Source: JAISGQ01 sp045604945 | GTDB taxonomy: Bacteria; Bacillota; Clostridia; Oscillospirales; Acutalibacteraceae | Length of the DNA: 18,586 nt | Assembly: GCA_045604945.1 (NCBI GenBank) | Contig: JAZUPA010000111.1 | Location: 1-18,586 of the forward strand | Direction: 5' to 3' | Shown: positions 1 through 9,063 of the stretch, piece after piece | Layout: each line of letters opens with the position of its first letter | How positions within the stretch are numbered: the first letter of the stretch is position 1 | The notes under the pieces: generated by a model | Database searches by the model: none | The model's input: only the letters and a program-made list of their open reading frames with translations | Told to the model about the DNA's origin: nothing | Translations under genes and position numbers: made by a program

Positions 1-2
1 TC

Positions 3-3000
3 ATCGGTCTTGTTGATGAGGAAGGTGCCCTGCTTAAGGGTATTCTTGACGTAGATTTCCTTGGGATCGTCGATGAGGTCTGTAAGGTTGAGCTTTACGC
101 TTACCATATCCTCAGAGAGGAGATAGTTGTCGGGAGCTTCAATCTCGCGGAAAGAGTAGCTGCCTGTGTTCAGACCGTTGATAACAAGGGTACCGTCTGC
201 TGCATTGGTGAGGAGAGGATTCTCCGCAGTGTTTGCAGGATTTGTTACGGTTTCCTTGTATTCATATACGCCGTCGGACTTCTTTTCAAGGTTGGTGACA
301 AGGTTGTTGTCGCCGTCGTAGAGGAGGAAGGAAGCGGTGCCGGAGTTTTTAATATTGTTTCCGTTCTGATCAACCTTGTTGAGCTTTACAGCGCACTGGT
401 TGGTCTCTTCCTTCGGGGTCTTAACGTTGGGGAACATGATCTTTGCGGTTTCGCCGCCCTCGGACTGAACGAAGAAATAATCTTCATATTCGCCGAGAGA
501 AAGATCAGTATCAGTTACCGCTGTGCCGCCTGTAATATCGGAGCCTGATGCAGTTGCATCGCCGGATACACTGCCGCCTGTGCTGCCCCCCGTGCTGCCG
601 CCGCTACCCTGAGCATCGGTATTGTAATGAGCAGTGACAGTGTAGGTGAATTCTTCTGTATTAACAAAAGCGAGCTGTCCGCTTATAGCATATGCCTGAC
701 CGTCTATGCGTGTATATGCTTCTGCACCAGGAGTAAGCTCGAAGGTTAGAGAGTCACCGTTCTTAAGGGGCTGTGCAAGATTTTCCGCAGCAAAGGTATA
801 CGGTGCTTTGTAGGATTCACTGCCAATTGGTATGATCCATATCTTATACCATGAGATATCTACCTGTGTAGCACTGCCCAACTCGTTTATTCCATCAATT
901 CCTGAGAATGTTATTGTAACTGAATCGGGCCAGATACCCTGCTTATTACCGTATTCCAAAGGAATACAAGAATTTTGAAGCTCCTGTGCTATAGTGTGGT
1001 AACTGCTGTATATAGGCAGTGAGTAAGAATAATCCTCACCAACATAGCCCTCGCTGTCCATTTCAAGCTCAGGATAAGCAAAGTCAAAAGTAATTGTCTC
1101 CAGATCGTCTCTGGTAACTTCTTTGCCGCTTCCATCAACAATATTTACGACTGCATAATATGTGCTGCCTGCATTATATGTGTAGCCGTTTGCTTCTGCC
1201 GTTGCAGCGATATCGTAATGCCATTTTGTTGTGGGAGTACCGGTATGTGTAACAATGGGAACAGCCTTTACAGTACCGTCCTCCTGCTTGATATCCTCAT
1301 AGAGAATAAAGCTGGTGCAGGAGTAGTCGCCGGGAAGGTTGAAGGATACTTCAGTGGGGAACTCGCCGTACTGCTCGAAAATACCTGTGGTCTCGAGGGT
1401 GAAGTAGCAATCCTCGTCAAGTGCAAGACCTGAATCAGCAGGATTTCCGTGGCTTGCGGTAGCCTTTTCATAGCTGTTTATCTTTGTGATCTTGAGGGTA
1501 CCGTTGTTTACCTTGAAGTATACTTTTTCATTAGATTTATCGTAAGCGACATCCTTGCCTTCAGCATCCTTGTTGTCGGAAGCATCAGGTGCTGCAAGCT
1601 CGCAGATGACATATTCGCCGTCAGCAAGCATCATTGTCATCTCTTCGTTAGTGGACTCGAATACTGTAATTGCATGCTCTGCGGTGAATGCCTGAGCATC
1701 AGCCTTGAAGATGCCGAGGGTTGCGCCCTTAACATATTCAATATCACTGCCGGAGGTCACAACGCTGTCAAAATCAACCTTGGAGAGACGGAGTGAATAG
1801 AAGCTCTGCTTGCCGTCGGTAAGGGTGATCTTGTTGCCATCCTGTACACACTCAAGCTTTGCATTGAGTGTGCCGCTGGCGGGTGCTACGTCCTCGCAAT
1901 AGGTGATGACGCCGTTCTCAATAACGACGGTTACATTGTAGCAAACGTCGAATCCGTCAGGAGCGGTAATCTCACGGAGGTTATATGTACCATCGGGGAG
2001 ACCTCTAAGGGTGTTAGGTGCGCTGCCGGTCAGCCATGTGATGGTGTAATCGGTGGTGTGCTCAACAGAGATTGTACCTGTTACGTTGTTCAGGTTGATC
2101 TTGTTGCCGCCTGCATCGACACCGCTGAGGCGCAGGGTTGCACCTGCAAGGTTGTCAGTGTAGGTTTCTGCTACCTTATCGTAGTAACGCTTTGCGATTT
2201 CGATAACGGTAGGTTCGTCATACATTGTTGCGGTTGTACCGTTAATGCCGTTGCCGTATACGTTGCCGAATTCGTCAACAGTAAAGTTGATGGGATCAGC
2301 AGGCTTGTAACCGGCAGGAGGAGTTACCTCACTGAGGGTGTAATTGCCTGCGGGAAGCTTGCTGAACAGTGCAGGAGTACCTGTGGATTTCCATGTTACT
2401 GCATCAGCAGAAGCATTGAATTCGTCAGCATTCTCTGCGGTAACGCCGGAGAGGTTGACTCCGGAAGCGGTGAGCTTGAGGTGAGCACCGCTGATTTCTA
2501 CACCGGAGTTCTTATCCTTCTTGGACACTGACATGGTAATGACCGAGTCGGTCATTGTAAAGTCTGTGCTTCCGGCCTTTACATCAAGGGTCATCTGAGC
2601 TGCCTTCTTGTAGCCAGCAGGTGCTGTGACCTCAGTAAGAGTGTAATAACCCTCGGGGAGGTTATTGAAGGTGGTTGCGCCCCATCCGTTGGAGGTCCAG
2701 CGGATTACCTTACCGTCGTTTGTAACATTGTTGCCGTTGTTTACGGTTACATTTGTAAGGTCTGCGCCTGTTACGCTTGTAAGCTCAAGAACAGCATCGG
2801 GGATAGCAGTTGCTCCGTCTGTCTTGTTTATATTAATAGTATGGGTGACAGGCTCGGGTATCTCTTCAGGCATCTCTTCATCTGTCATTTCGATTCTGGA
2901 GAGGTACTGCCAGTTTGCATCATAAGCATCACCGTTGTTGTTGATGTAAACAGTGATGGGAGCTGCAACCTGGTAGCCTGCAGGAGCCTCAAGCTCGGTG

Positions 3001-5213
3001 AGGGTGTAATAGCCCTCTGCAAAACCTGCAATATGGAATTCCTTACCGGTGGTCTTTATTGTCAGCTGTGCAGAATCCTGAGATACGATTGTGGCACCGG
3101 TGACAGTGAGCTTGCTCATGTCTGCTCCGTATGCAGAAGTCAGCTTGAGGGTTGCACCGGTGAGCATTCCGGTAATGTTACCGTTATCATCTCTTGTAAC
3201 CTTTGCAAACTTGACCTTGATCTGCTCGTTCTCGAAAGGAACTTCCTTATTCTTATCCTTTTCAACCTTGACAGCCTTGCTTGCGGCTACCTTGTAGCCT
3301 GCAGGTGCGCTGGTTTCATAAAGGGTGTAATCGCCGACGGGGATATTTTCGATAACTGCTGCAACGCCCTCAACGGAGCACCATGTGATCTCGTTGTCGG
3401 TTGCGTTGAAGCTAGATGCGGTACCATCCTGAACGGTTGCACCTGAGAGGTTTGCGCCGCTGTTGCTGGTCAGTTTGAACCATGCGCCGCCGAGAAGTTC
3501 GCCGTCAGAACCTGCGCCCTTGGCTCTCTTCTTTACAGTGATGGAGCCGTATTCAGGCTCTACTATCTCAGTCGCATCGGAGGTATTTATAATAGTATTG
3601 TTGAATATAGAACTTGTGTAGCCTGCAGGAACAACTTCTTCAACGGTATAGCGGAAGTACTTTCCGTTGGGTTCGGCAAGCTCGAGATCTGTAAAGGTAT
3701 ATGTCCATGTATTTCCGTCAGAAGAAACGCCGTCGCCTGCAACGGTGGACTGTCTGACCATATCTGCGGTCAGCTGAACGGTCTTGTAGACCTTTCCGTT
3801 TCTGAGAAGCTTAATGGAAATAAACTGAGGACGGAGGTCGGGATTGTCATCCCATATCTTGGTGAGAGTAAGGCTGGTCTTGCCATCATTCTCTACCTGA
3901 TTTATTTTTTCACCTGTGTAGTCAGACTTATGGGTCTCACAACCGGAAGTAACATTCTTTGCGATCATACTACCGTTAAGACCTGCATTTGCATTGATGG
4001 TTGCATCCGGTGCAAGAACGGTACCGACCCATGTACCGGAGATGTCGATCTGACCGGTGGTGGATCTTACGATTCCGTCGGATGCATTCTTCTGGTAGAA
4101 GTTCCAGAGGATGTTGTTGTCCTTCTCAACGGAGCTCTCACTGTTGCTGAGCTTGTCAGCAGTCATGGTGATATTGTAGAAACCTACAGAGTCGTTGGGC
4201 AGGTGAGTAGTATCAACATTCATGATGATTCTCTTGCCTGCTGTACCCTTGAAGGTTACCTGACCGTTGATAAGGGAGTTGGCATTGGTATACCAGCCCG
4301 GCCACGTCCACCAGCCGCCTGCGGAATAATAGGGGTCAAAGTCGATGATGATGGTATCTTCCTGGAACTTGCTGAAGTCCAGAGTAAAGCTGCCCCAGCC
4401 GGCATACTTGGAGAGATCCTGATAGGTCAGGACTCTGGCAGTCTCGCCGTTCACTGTGGTTGCATAGCCCCAGCCGTTCACATAGGAGCTGTTGTCCACG
4501 ATCTGCTCCTGAAGCCATACAAGGTAACGCTGGTAAGCTTCAGCTTCTTCGAGCTCCTTGGTAATATCGATGAAAGGAGTTCCGTCGGACTCATCATCGA
4601 TGTAGATGTTATCAAGCATCTTCTTACCGTTGCCGAGCATCATGTCCTGTCCAAGGGAGTTCAGAATAATCTGACCTTCACCGGTGACGGTATTGCCGTC
4701 GCCGAATACCAAGGTCATATTGTTGATGTTGGTTGCCTGGCTCCAGCTTACGGTATCACCGATATAGCTGATCTTTTCGGTAAGAGTGCTGTGTTCCGAT
4801 CTGGAACCGAACTCAGGTACCGATGTGCTGCCAAGCACCTCTCCGCCGAGATGCTCAACCGCCAGGTTACCGCAGGTATGGATACCTGCTGCAAAGTTCT
4901 CAGCAAAGACATGGAAGTCAAATACTGCTACACCATCGGTACTGGTGTGCGGTTTCGCATTTGCTCCCTTCGCATATTCTGCTTCCGACATGAGGTACGT
5001 ACCTGCCGGAACGTTCACGCCCTCATATGTACCGGGAATGATATTATTTCCCGACACAGAGGTAAGAGCGCTTGATGCTGCCCTTGCAACCAATCCCCTG
5101 TTGGGCGCAGTAATGCACAGTGCTGTTACAAGCAGTGCAATAACCAGCACCAACGAGGTCACCGAGATGAATATTTTCTTCGGTGTCAAGCCTTGTTTGA
5201 GTTTACTCATCAT
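3..5213 (-). CDS. Giant choice-of-anchor-A / Cna_B / SpaA-repeat surface adhesin (partial, C-terminus off the left edge)
   Basis: The minus strand stays open from 5213 to the window edge, about 1,737 codons, so the C-terminus and any sortase signal are not visible. A basic N-terminus and hydrophobic segment (residues about 14-36) look like a signal peptide ending near ARA. Residues about 55-427 resemble the choice-of-anchor A adhesive domain; its end carries the typical GTVLAPDATI and NGSMIAKNV motifs. A Cna_B domain follows (LTLTKIWDDNPDLRP; ends YTVEEVVPAGY). At least five SpaA-type prealbumin-like repeats come next, ending in APAGYKVA, APAGYQVA, APAGYKKA, PPAGYKPA and APDGFDV, then more divergent ones, a Gly/Ser linker near 545-610 and another repeat at the edge. 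Such proteins are wall-anchored adhesins or pilins, often with isopeptide cross-links. AGGAGG lies 4 nt before the ATG at 5213 and 7 nt before a second ATG at 5210; either could start it. The ligand cannot be told from sequence. Confidence 0.9.
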   Translation of the reverse strand, partial: MMSKLKQGLTPKKIFISVTSLVLVIALLVTALCITAPNRGLVARAASSALTSVSGNNIIPGTYEGVNVPAGTYLMSEAEYAKGANAKPHTSTDGVAVFDFHVFAENFAAGIHTCGNLAVEHLGGEVLGSTSVPEFGSRSEHSTLTEKISYIGDTVSWSQATNINNMTLVFGDGNTVTGEGQIILNSLGQDMMLGNGKKMLDNIYIDDESDGTPFIDITKELEEAEAYQRYLVWLQEQIVDNSSYVNGWGYATTVNGETARVLTYQDLSKYAGWGSFTLDFSKFQEDTIIIDFDPYYSAGGWWTWPGWYTNANSLINGQVTFKGTAGKRIIMNVDTTHLPNDSVGFYNITMTADKLSNSESSVEKDNNILWNFYQKNASDGIVRSTTGQIDISGTWVGTVLAPDATINANAGLNGSMIAKNVTSGCETHKSDYTGEKINQVENDGKTSLTLTKIWDDNPDLRPQFISIKLLRNGKVYKTVQLTADMVRQSTVAGDGVSSDGNTWTYTFTDLELAEPNGKYFRYTVEEVVPAGYTSSIFNNTIINTSDATEIVEPEYGSITVKKRAKGAGSDGELLGGAWFKLTSNSGANLSGATVQDGTASSFNATDNEITWCSVEGVAAVIENIPVGDYTLYETSAPAGYKVAASKAVKVEKDKNKEVPFENEQIKVKFAKVTRDDNGNITGMLTGATLKLTSAYGADMSKLTVTGATIVSQDSAQLTIKTTGKEFHIAGFAEGYYTLTELEAPAGYQVAAPITVYINNNGDAYDANWQYLSRIEMTDEEMPEEIPEPVTHTININKTDGATAIPDAVLELTSVTGADLTNVTVNNGNNVTNDGKVIRWTSNGWGATTFNNLPEGYYTLTEVTAPAGYKKAAQMTLDVKAGSTDFTMTDSVITMSVSKKDKNSGVEISGAHLKLTASGVNLSGVTAENADEFNASADAVTWKSTGTPALFSKLPAGNYTLSEVTPPAGYKPADPINFTVDEFGNVYGNGINGTTATMYDEPTVIEIAKRYYDKVAETYTDNLAGATLRLSGVDAGGNKINLNNVTGTISVEHTTDYTITWLTGSAPNTLRGLPDGTYNLREITAPDGFDVCYNVTVVIENGVITYCEDVAPASGTLNAKLECVQDGNKITLTDGKQSFYSLRLSKVDFDSVVTSGSDIEYVKGATLGIFKADAQAFTAEHAITVFESTNEEMTMMLADGEYVICELAAPDASDNKDAEGKDVAYDKSNEKVYFKVNNGTLKITKINSYEKATASHGNPADSGLALDEDCYFTLETTGIFEQYGEFPTEVSFNLPGDYSCTSFILYEDIKQEDGTVKAVPIVTHTGTPTTKWHYDIAATAEANGYTYNAGSTYYAVVNIVDGSGKEVTRDDLETITFDFAYPELEMDSEGYVGEDYSYSLPIYSSYHTIAQELQNSCIPLEYGNKQGIWPDSVTITFSGIDGINELGSATQVDISWYKIWIIPIGSESYKAPYTFAAENLAQPLKNGDSLTFELTPGAEAYTRIDGQAYAISGQLAFVNTEEFTYTVTAHYNTDAQGSGGSTGGSTGGSVSGDATASGSDITGGTAVTDTDLSLGEYEDYFFVQSEGGETAKIMFPNVKTPKEETNQCAVKLNKVDQNGNNIKNSGTASFLLYDGDNNLVTNLEKKSDGVYEYKETVTNPANTAENPLLTNAADGTLVINGLNTGSYSFREIEAPDNYLLSEDMVSVKLNLTDLIDDPKEIYVKNTLKQGTFLINKTD

Positions 5214-5279
5214 ACTTCCTCCTAATACGATAATCTCAAAAACATACACAAGTGTTAATTGTACCTTAATCGTTTACTA

Positions 5280-5308
5280 ATTATATCACATAAAAAACAC
5301 ATTATCAA
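5280..5308 (-). promoter_or_regulatory. Sigma-A-type promoter of the giant adhesin
   Basis: On the minus strand TTGATA (5308-5303) is separated by exactly 17 nt from a perfect TATAAT (5285-5280). Transcription would start near 5273, giving a leader of about 60 nt before the adhesin start. The match suggests a strong housekeeping promoter. No clear operator is seen. Confidence 0.75.
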
Positions 5309-5535
5309 GTATATATAAATTTTTACGACTTAATTAACTGACATAATTAATGGTTTAGCTTTGTGAATTTTCAACAAACAGATACCGTCGCTTATGTTAA
5401 TATAAATTTACACTGCACAATATACGGTGTATTATCCATACACTGATCATCTATTTCTCCAACTCTGATAAATTCGAATATATTTCTTCTTATTGCAGCA
5501 TATATATTTCTCACCAAATATACGGAGGATTATTT
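5309..5535. other. AT-rich divergent intergenic region
   Basis: This is the deacetylase side of the spacer between the adhesin and the deacetylase; the adhesin promoter occupies the other side. I see no gene here. A small inverted repeat GTGTAT-TATCC-ATACAC (5427-5443) is present. No convincing plus-strand promoter could be picked for the deacetylase because the sequence is uniformly AT-rich. Confidence 0.5.
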
Positions 5536-6333
5536 ATGAATTTCTTCAAAACATTCAACAGAAAACAGATCTCAATCATGGTGATATGTGCTTTTTTAGC
5601 GCTTTCAATCTTTGCAACCGCCATTAACGGGGCAGGCTTTGCATCTGTCTCCTCAACCCGAAAGAAAGTGCCTATATACGCTGTTGGCAGAGAAGCTGAC
5701 GATAAGGTTGTGAGCATATCCTTTGACGCAGCCTGGGGAAACGAAGACACGGAGATGCTGATCGAAATTCTCGGGAAGTACGATATAAACGCGACCTTTT
5801 TTCTTGTTGGCGACTGGGTTGACAAATACCCTGAATCGGTCAGGGCGCTCCACGATGCAGGCCATGAAATCATGAACCATTCATCAAGTCACCCGCATAT
5901 GTCGAAACTTTCCAGAGAGCAAATATTAAAGGAACTCAATGACTGCAATGATAAAATCGAAACAATAACAGGTGTGCGTCCGATCCTTTTCAGAGCCCCA
6001 TACGGGGAATATAACGATCTTCTGCTGGATACGGTGCAGTCACTTGGAATGTATACGATTCAGTGGGATGTTGATAGCCTTGACTGGAAAAATCCCACTT
6101 CATCTGAAATCGCCCAAAGAGTAATCAGTAAGGTGCAGCCGGGGTCTATTGTGCTTTTTCACAACGCTGCGGTAAATACTCCGGGCGCGCTGCCGACTAT
6201 TATTGAAACTTTACTCAGCGAGGGTTATACATTCGTTCCCATCTCAGAAAACATATACAGGGATAATTATGAAATAGATGTTGCCGGCAGGCAATGGCCG
6301 ACAAAGAAAGAGTTTTCTTCTTCGGATGCATAG
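5536..6333 (+). CDS. Membrane-tethered polysaccharide deacetylase (NodB/CE4, PdaB-like)
   Basis: This 265-aa protein has a hydrophobic N-terminal segment (about 12-31) acting as signal or anchor, then a NodB homology domain. Visible CE4 motifs are SFDAAWGNED (62-71, with metal/catalytic Asp64), NHSSSHPHM (114-122, metal-binding His115 and His119), RAPYGEYN (153-160), DVDSLDW (178-184) and VLFHN (206-210). The first motif reads FDAAWG rather than FDDGP, as in clostridial and sporulation PdaB-like members. Family members remove N-acetyl groups from peptidoglycan or other amino-sugar polymers outside the membrane; the substrate here is not determined. The start is supported by GGAGG at 5524-5528, 7 nt before the ATG. 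The methyltransferase gene follows after 52 nt with no terminator, so the two may be co-transcribed. Confidence 0.9.
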   Translation: MNFFKTFNRKQISIMVICAFLALSIFATAINGAGFASVSSTRKKVPIYAVGREADDKVVSISFDAAWGNEDTEMLIEILGKYDINATFFLVGDWVDKYPESVRALHDAGHEIMNHSSSHPHMSKLSREQILKELNDCNDKIETITGVRPILFRAPYGEYNDLLLDTVQSLGMYTIQWDVDSLDWKNPTSSEIAQRVISKVQPGSIVLFHNAAVNTPGALPTIIETLLSEGYTFVPISENIYRDNYEIDVAGRQWPTKKEFSSSDA

Positions 6334-6385
6334 TCTTGTATTTACTCTTTCCCTGTGGTACACTTACCATAGGAAGTGATGCAAA

Positions 6386-7171
6386 ATGAACAACGTAAAC
6401 AAAACCATGTACATCCCTCTTTACGGCAAGGCATTTGTCAGCAGAAAAGGCATAATTCTGAGTGACGAGAAGGCTGAATACATCTGGGAAAAGGAAGGCT
6501 TCCGACTCAAAGGCAAATCAAAATCCAAATGGCTGGCATATTTTATGGGTATGCGTTCAGCTGTTTTTGACCGCTGGCTTTCAGATAAGCTCAGTGACAA
6601 CAGCGATGCTGCTGTACTTCATATCGGCTGCGGTATGGACAGCAGAATTGTCCGCGTCGGATGCAGGGAAAATCTGTGGTTCGATATTGATTTTCCCGAG
6701 GTTATCAGTGAGCGAAAAAAGTATTACGAGGAAACAGGTAATTACCGCATGATTTCCGCAGATGCAAGAAATCCTGTTTTTCTCAGCGAAATTCCCTGCT
6801 CAAAAGCTATCGTTGTACTCGAAGGGGTCTGTATGTATTTTGAGCCTGCTGATCTTCGCAATCTGCTTGCCGCTTTGTGCGGACACTTCGAATCTATTTC
6901 GATTCTGATGGACTGCTACACCTCGAAGGCTGCCAAGGCTTCTAAATTCAAAAACCCCATAAACGATGTCGGCGTTACCAAAGTTTACGGTATCGATAAT
7001 CCCGATGAGCTTACATCAGATTCCCTTTTGTTTGTAAAAGAACACAACATGACACCCGATGAGCTGATCGATGAGCTTCACGGCGCAGAGAAATCCTTTT
7101 TCAGAAGCATGTTTGCAGGAAAATTAGCACGAAGTCTTTACAGGATATATGAATATAAAAGCAGGAGCTGA
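6386..7171 (+). CDS. LCMT/TcmP-family class I SAM-dependent O-methyltransferase
   Basis: This 261-aa protein resembles the leucine carboxyl methyltransferase / TcmP family (COG3315). The SAM-binding motif I is VLHIGCGMDSR (77-87). It is followed by WFDIDFPEV (98-106), whose acidic residue would contact the SAM ribose, ISADARN (123-129) and the family-typical LEGVCMYF (145-152). It has no signal peptide, so it acts in the cytoplasm. The family methylates carboxyl or hydroxyl groups on proteins or polyketides; no substrate can be assigned here. AGGAAG (6371-6376) lies 9 nt before the ATG. The stop codon is inside the downstream terminator hairpin. Function beyond methyltransferase is unknown. 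Confidence 0.85.
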   Translation: MNNVNKTMYIPLYGKAFVSRKGIILSDEKAEYIWEKEGFRLKGKSKSKWLAYFMGMRSAVFDRWLSDKLSDNSDAAVLHIGCGMDSRIVRVGCRENLWFDIDFPEVISERKKYYEETGNYRMISADARNPVFLSEIPCSKAIVVLEGVCMYFEPADLRNLLAALCGHFESISILMDCYTSKAAKASKFKNPINDVGVTKVYGIDNPDELTSDSLLFVKEHNMTPDELIDELHGAEKSFFRSMFAGKLARSLYRIYEYKSRS

Positions 7172-7186
7172 ATGCTCCTGCTTTTT
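7157..7186. terminator. Bidirectional rho-independent terminator
   Basis: GCAGGAGC (7161-7168) pairs with GCTCCTGC (7174-7181) around a 5-nt loop. The stem is flanked by AAAA on the left and TTTTT on the right, so it can terminate both the plus-strand methyltransferase transcript and the converging minus-strand operon that ends at 7188. The methyltransferase stop codon (7169-7171) is in the loop. Confidence 0.85.
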
Positions 7187-7187
7187 G

Positions 7188-7742
7188 TTATTCGAGTATC
7201 TGTTTGATTCGTTCTTCCAGCTCTTCTGCGGATATTTCTCCTGATGCATAGGAGACAATGTTGCCTTCTGAGTCAATAAAGAAGGTCATCGGCACGCCGA
7301 ATGCTCTCAGCTTTGAAAACGCATCACCTTCTGTATCGAAATATACAGGAAATGTATAGCCTTTCTTTTCGAGATAGCTGTTTGCCATTTTCAGCGTTTC
7401 CTTTACTCCGTCGGCTTTGTCTATCATCATAAAGGTCACTTCGTCTTTATATCTGTCATACGCATCCTGAAATGCAGGCAGCTCACTGGTACACGGGAAA
7501 CAGTAGCTTACCCAGAAGTTTACCACCATGGGCTTTCCCTGCATATCCGACAGCCTGACTTCCTCGCCCTCTCTGTCATATACAACGAAATCTGCTGCCC
7601 GGGTTTTGTTTTCCGCTGTCTCATTGCTGTAATTTGCTTCGGCAGGTGTATTTTCTCTTACTATGCTGTACCCTGTCACTGCCGCTGCCATAACCAGCAG
7701 AAAAGCAAGCGCTGTTATTATCAATGATTTTTTTGTTTTCAC
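7188..7742 (-). CDS. TlpA/ResA-like thiol-disulfide oxidoreductase, membrane-anchored
   Basis: This 184-aa protein has an N-terminal hydrophobic segment (about 7-28), so its thioredoxin-fold domain should lie outside the membrane. The active site is WVSYCFPC with Cys81 and Cys84, and the cis-proline loop is GVPMTFF (Pro151). The DFVVYDREGEEVRLSDMQGK stretch is typical of the AhpC/TSA-redoxin (TlpA) entry strand. It would reduce or exchange disulfides in exported proteins. The start codon is GTG: GGAGGT sits 5 nt upstream and no ATG fits as well. It is the last gene of the probable operon starting at 10046, 25 nt after the glycosidase, and ends at the shared bidirectional terminator. Confidence 0.88.
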   Translation of the reverse strand: MKTKKSLIITALAFLLVMAAAVTGYSIVRENTPAEANYSNETAENKTRAADFVVYDREGEEVRLSDMQGKPMVVNFWVSYCFPCTSELPAFQDAYDRYKDEVTFMMIDKADGVKETLKMANSYLEKKGYTFPVYFDTEGDAFSKLRAFGVPMTFFIDSEGNIVSYASGEISAEELEERIKQILE

Positions 7743-7767
7743 AGTACACCTCCGTATTTTTTCTCTA

Positions 7768-9030
7768 TTAATTTATCAGAAACACCTTTGCTCCATGGGA
7801 GGGAATATTCGCTGCAATGACATTGCAGGTACAGATATTTTCCCCGCTCCACAGCTCGGTGCAGCTGTGCTCACCGTTGATTTCAAGGTCAGAAAGAGCA
7901 ATCTCCACTCTGCTGTTCTTATCTCCTGTATTGAATATTGCAGCATACTGCCCTCCCCTGGCACTTACCGCCGTCCAGAGGATATGCTCAACACCGTCCA
8001 GCTCTCTGCGCCAGACAAGGTGGGCATGTCGTGAATCAGAGTGCATCCTGAGTATCCGCTCGTTTGTCACAAGGCTCATTGTAAATTCATCAAAGCCTGT
8101 CATTTCGCCGCCTATCATCAGCGGCGAGCGGATTATGCTCCAGAGGGTCAGCATTGTTATCTGTTCGTCCTCTGTGAATTTTGTACGGTCATTTTTGTCG
8201 TAATCCTGACGCAGGGGACCTATAGGCAGCATATCAGCATCGGGGAAGCTGCCATTGCCTGCATGGATGCTCCACTTTTCGGCTTTGAAAAACATATCGT
8301 AAAGAAGCTCCCATTTATCCCAGAAATCGTCGGTAATGCGCCACATATTTGAGGTCTGTTTATATAACTCAGCCTTTTCAATGAGCGCAGGACCCGGAGA
8401 AAGACTGAGTACCATATCTCTGCCGCAATTCTGAAGTGAGGCTGACAGAAGCTTTAATTCTTCCTCCTCATGGGGCAGCTCTCTTGCGATATCGTCGCAC
8501 TTTATGAAATCGACTCCCCATGATGCGTACAGTTCAAAAATGCTTTCATAGTATTCCTTCGCCCCTTCCTTTGAGGCGTCAACGCCGTACATATCGGGAT
8601 TCCAATGACATATACTGCTGCTTCGGGCAATATCTGCGGCTGTTTTGTCAGTACCCTTGATCCTTATGCCTCGATATACAGCCTGACGGGGAATTCCTCG
8701 CATTATATGTATTCCGAATTTAAGCCCCAGTGAATGGACATATTCCGCCAAAGGAGCAAACCCCTTTCCTCCTGCGGAGGAAGGGAAGCGGTTTTCTGCA
8801 GGTATTACTCTTGAATACTCATCCATGCAAAGTTCCGCAAAAGGACGATATTCATGGTTAACCGCTCCCGGTTCATACCACTGAATATCTACCACTACAT
8901 ACTCCCAGCCGTACTGCTTCAGGTTTTCTGCCATGAATTCAGCATTTTTTCTCACCGTCGCTTCATCTACGGATGCTCCGTAGCAGTCCCAGCTATTCCA
9001 GCCCATAGGTGCAATCTGAGGTCTGTACAT
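7768..9030 (-). CDS. GH27 family glycosidase, probable alpha-galactosidase
   Basis: This 420-aa cytoplasmic enzyme (no signal peptide) starts with the GH27 signature PMGWNSWDCYGA (8-19). It continues with YVVVDIQWY (44-52) and DFIKCDD (174-180), whose Asp179 is the expected nucleophile. The expected acid/base is Asp235 (or 234) in MWRITDDFWD (229-238), four residues after the conserved Arg. RSPLMIGGE follows, then a C-terminal beta-sandwich. GH27 enzymes hydrolyse alpha-D-galactosides, or in some members alpha-N-acetylgalactosaminides or beta-L-arabinopyranosides, so the specificity is inferred. GGAGG lies 8 nt before the ATG. The lack of a secretion signal implies action on imported oligosaccharides. 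It lies 33 nt downstream of the GNAT gene and 25 nt upstream of the TlpA-like gene, in the same direction. Confidence 0.9.
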   Translation of the reverse strand: MYRPQIAPMGWNSWDCYGASVDEATVRKNAEFMAENLKQYGWEYVVVDIQWYEPGAVNHEYRPFAELCMDEYSRVIPAENRFPSSAGGKGFAPLAEYVHSLGLKFGIHIMRGIPRQAVYRGIRIKGTDKTAADIARSSSICHWNPDMYGVDASKEGAKEYYESIFELYASWGVDFIKCDDIARELPHEEEELKLLSASLQNCGRDMVLSLSPGPALIEKAELYKQTSNMWRITDDFWDKWELLYDMFFKAEKWSIHAGNGSFPDADMLPIGPLRQDYDKNDRTKFTEDEQITMLTLWSIIRSPLMIGGEMTGFDEFTMSLVTNERILRMHSDSRHAHLVWRRELDGVEHILWTAVSARGGQYAAIFNTGDKNSRVEIALSDLEINGEHSCTELWSGENICTCNVIAANIPSHGAKVFLIN

Positions 9031-9063
9031 CTTTTATTCCTCCCTGATATCAATTACCCATTC

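Noticed and set aside
3930..5075. A 381-codon plus-strand open frame, with other plus-strand frames from 1218 to 5280
   Set aside because: They are antisense to the adhesin, cysteine-rich without any domain pattern, and lack ribosome sites; the minus-strand frame has clear repeats.
5511..5880. Minus-strand frames inside the deacetylase gene
   Set aside because: The plus strand carries all CE4 motifs; the antisense frames have no recognisable sequence or ribosome site.
6336..6364. TTGTAT-17-TACACT as a promoter for the methyltransferase
   Set aside because: Only three and four of six bases match; co-transcription with the deacetylase is at least as likely.
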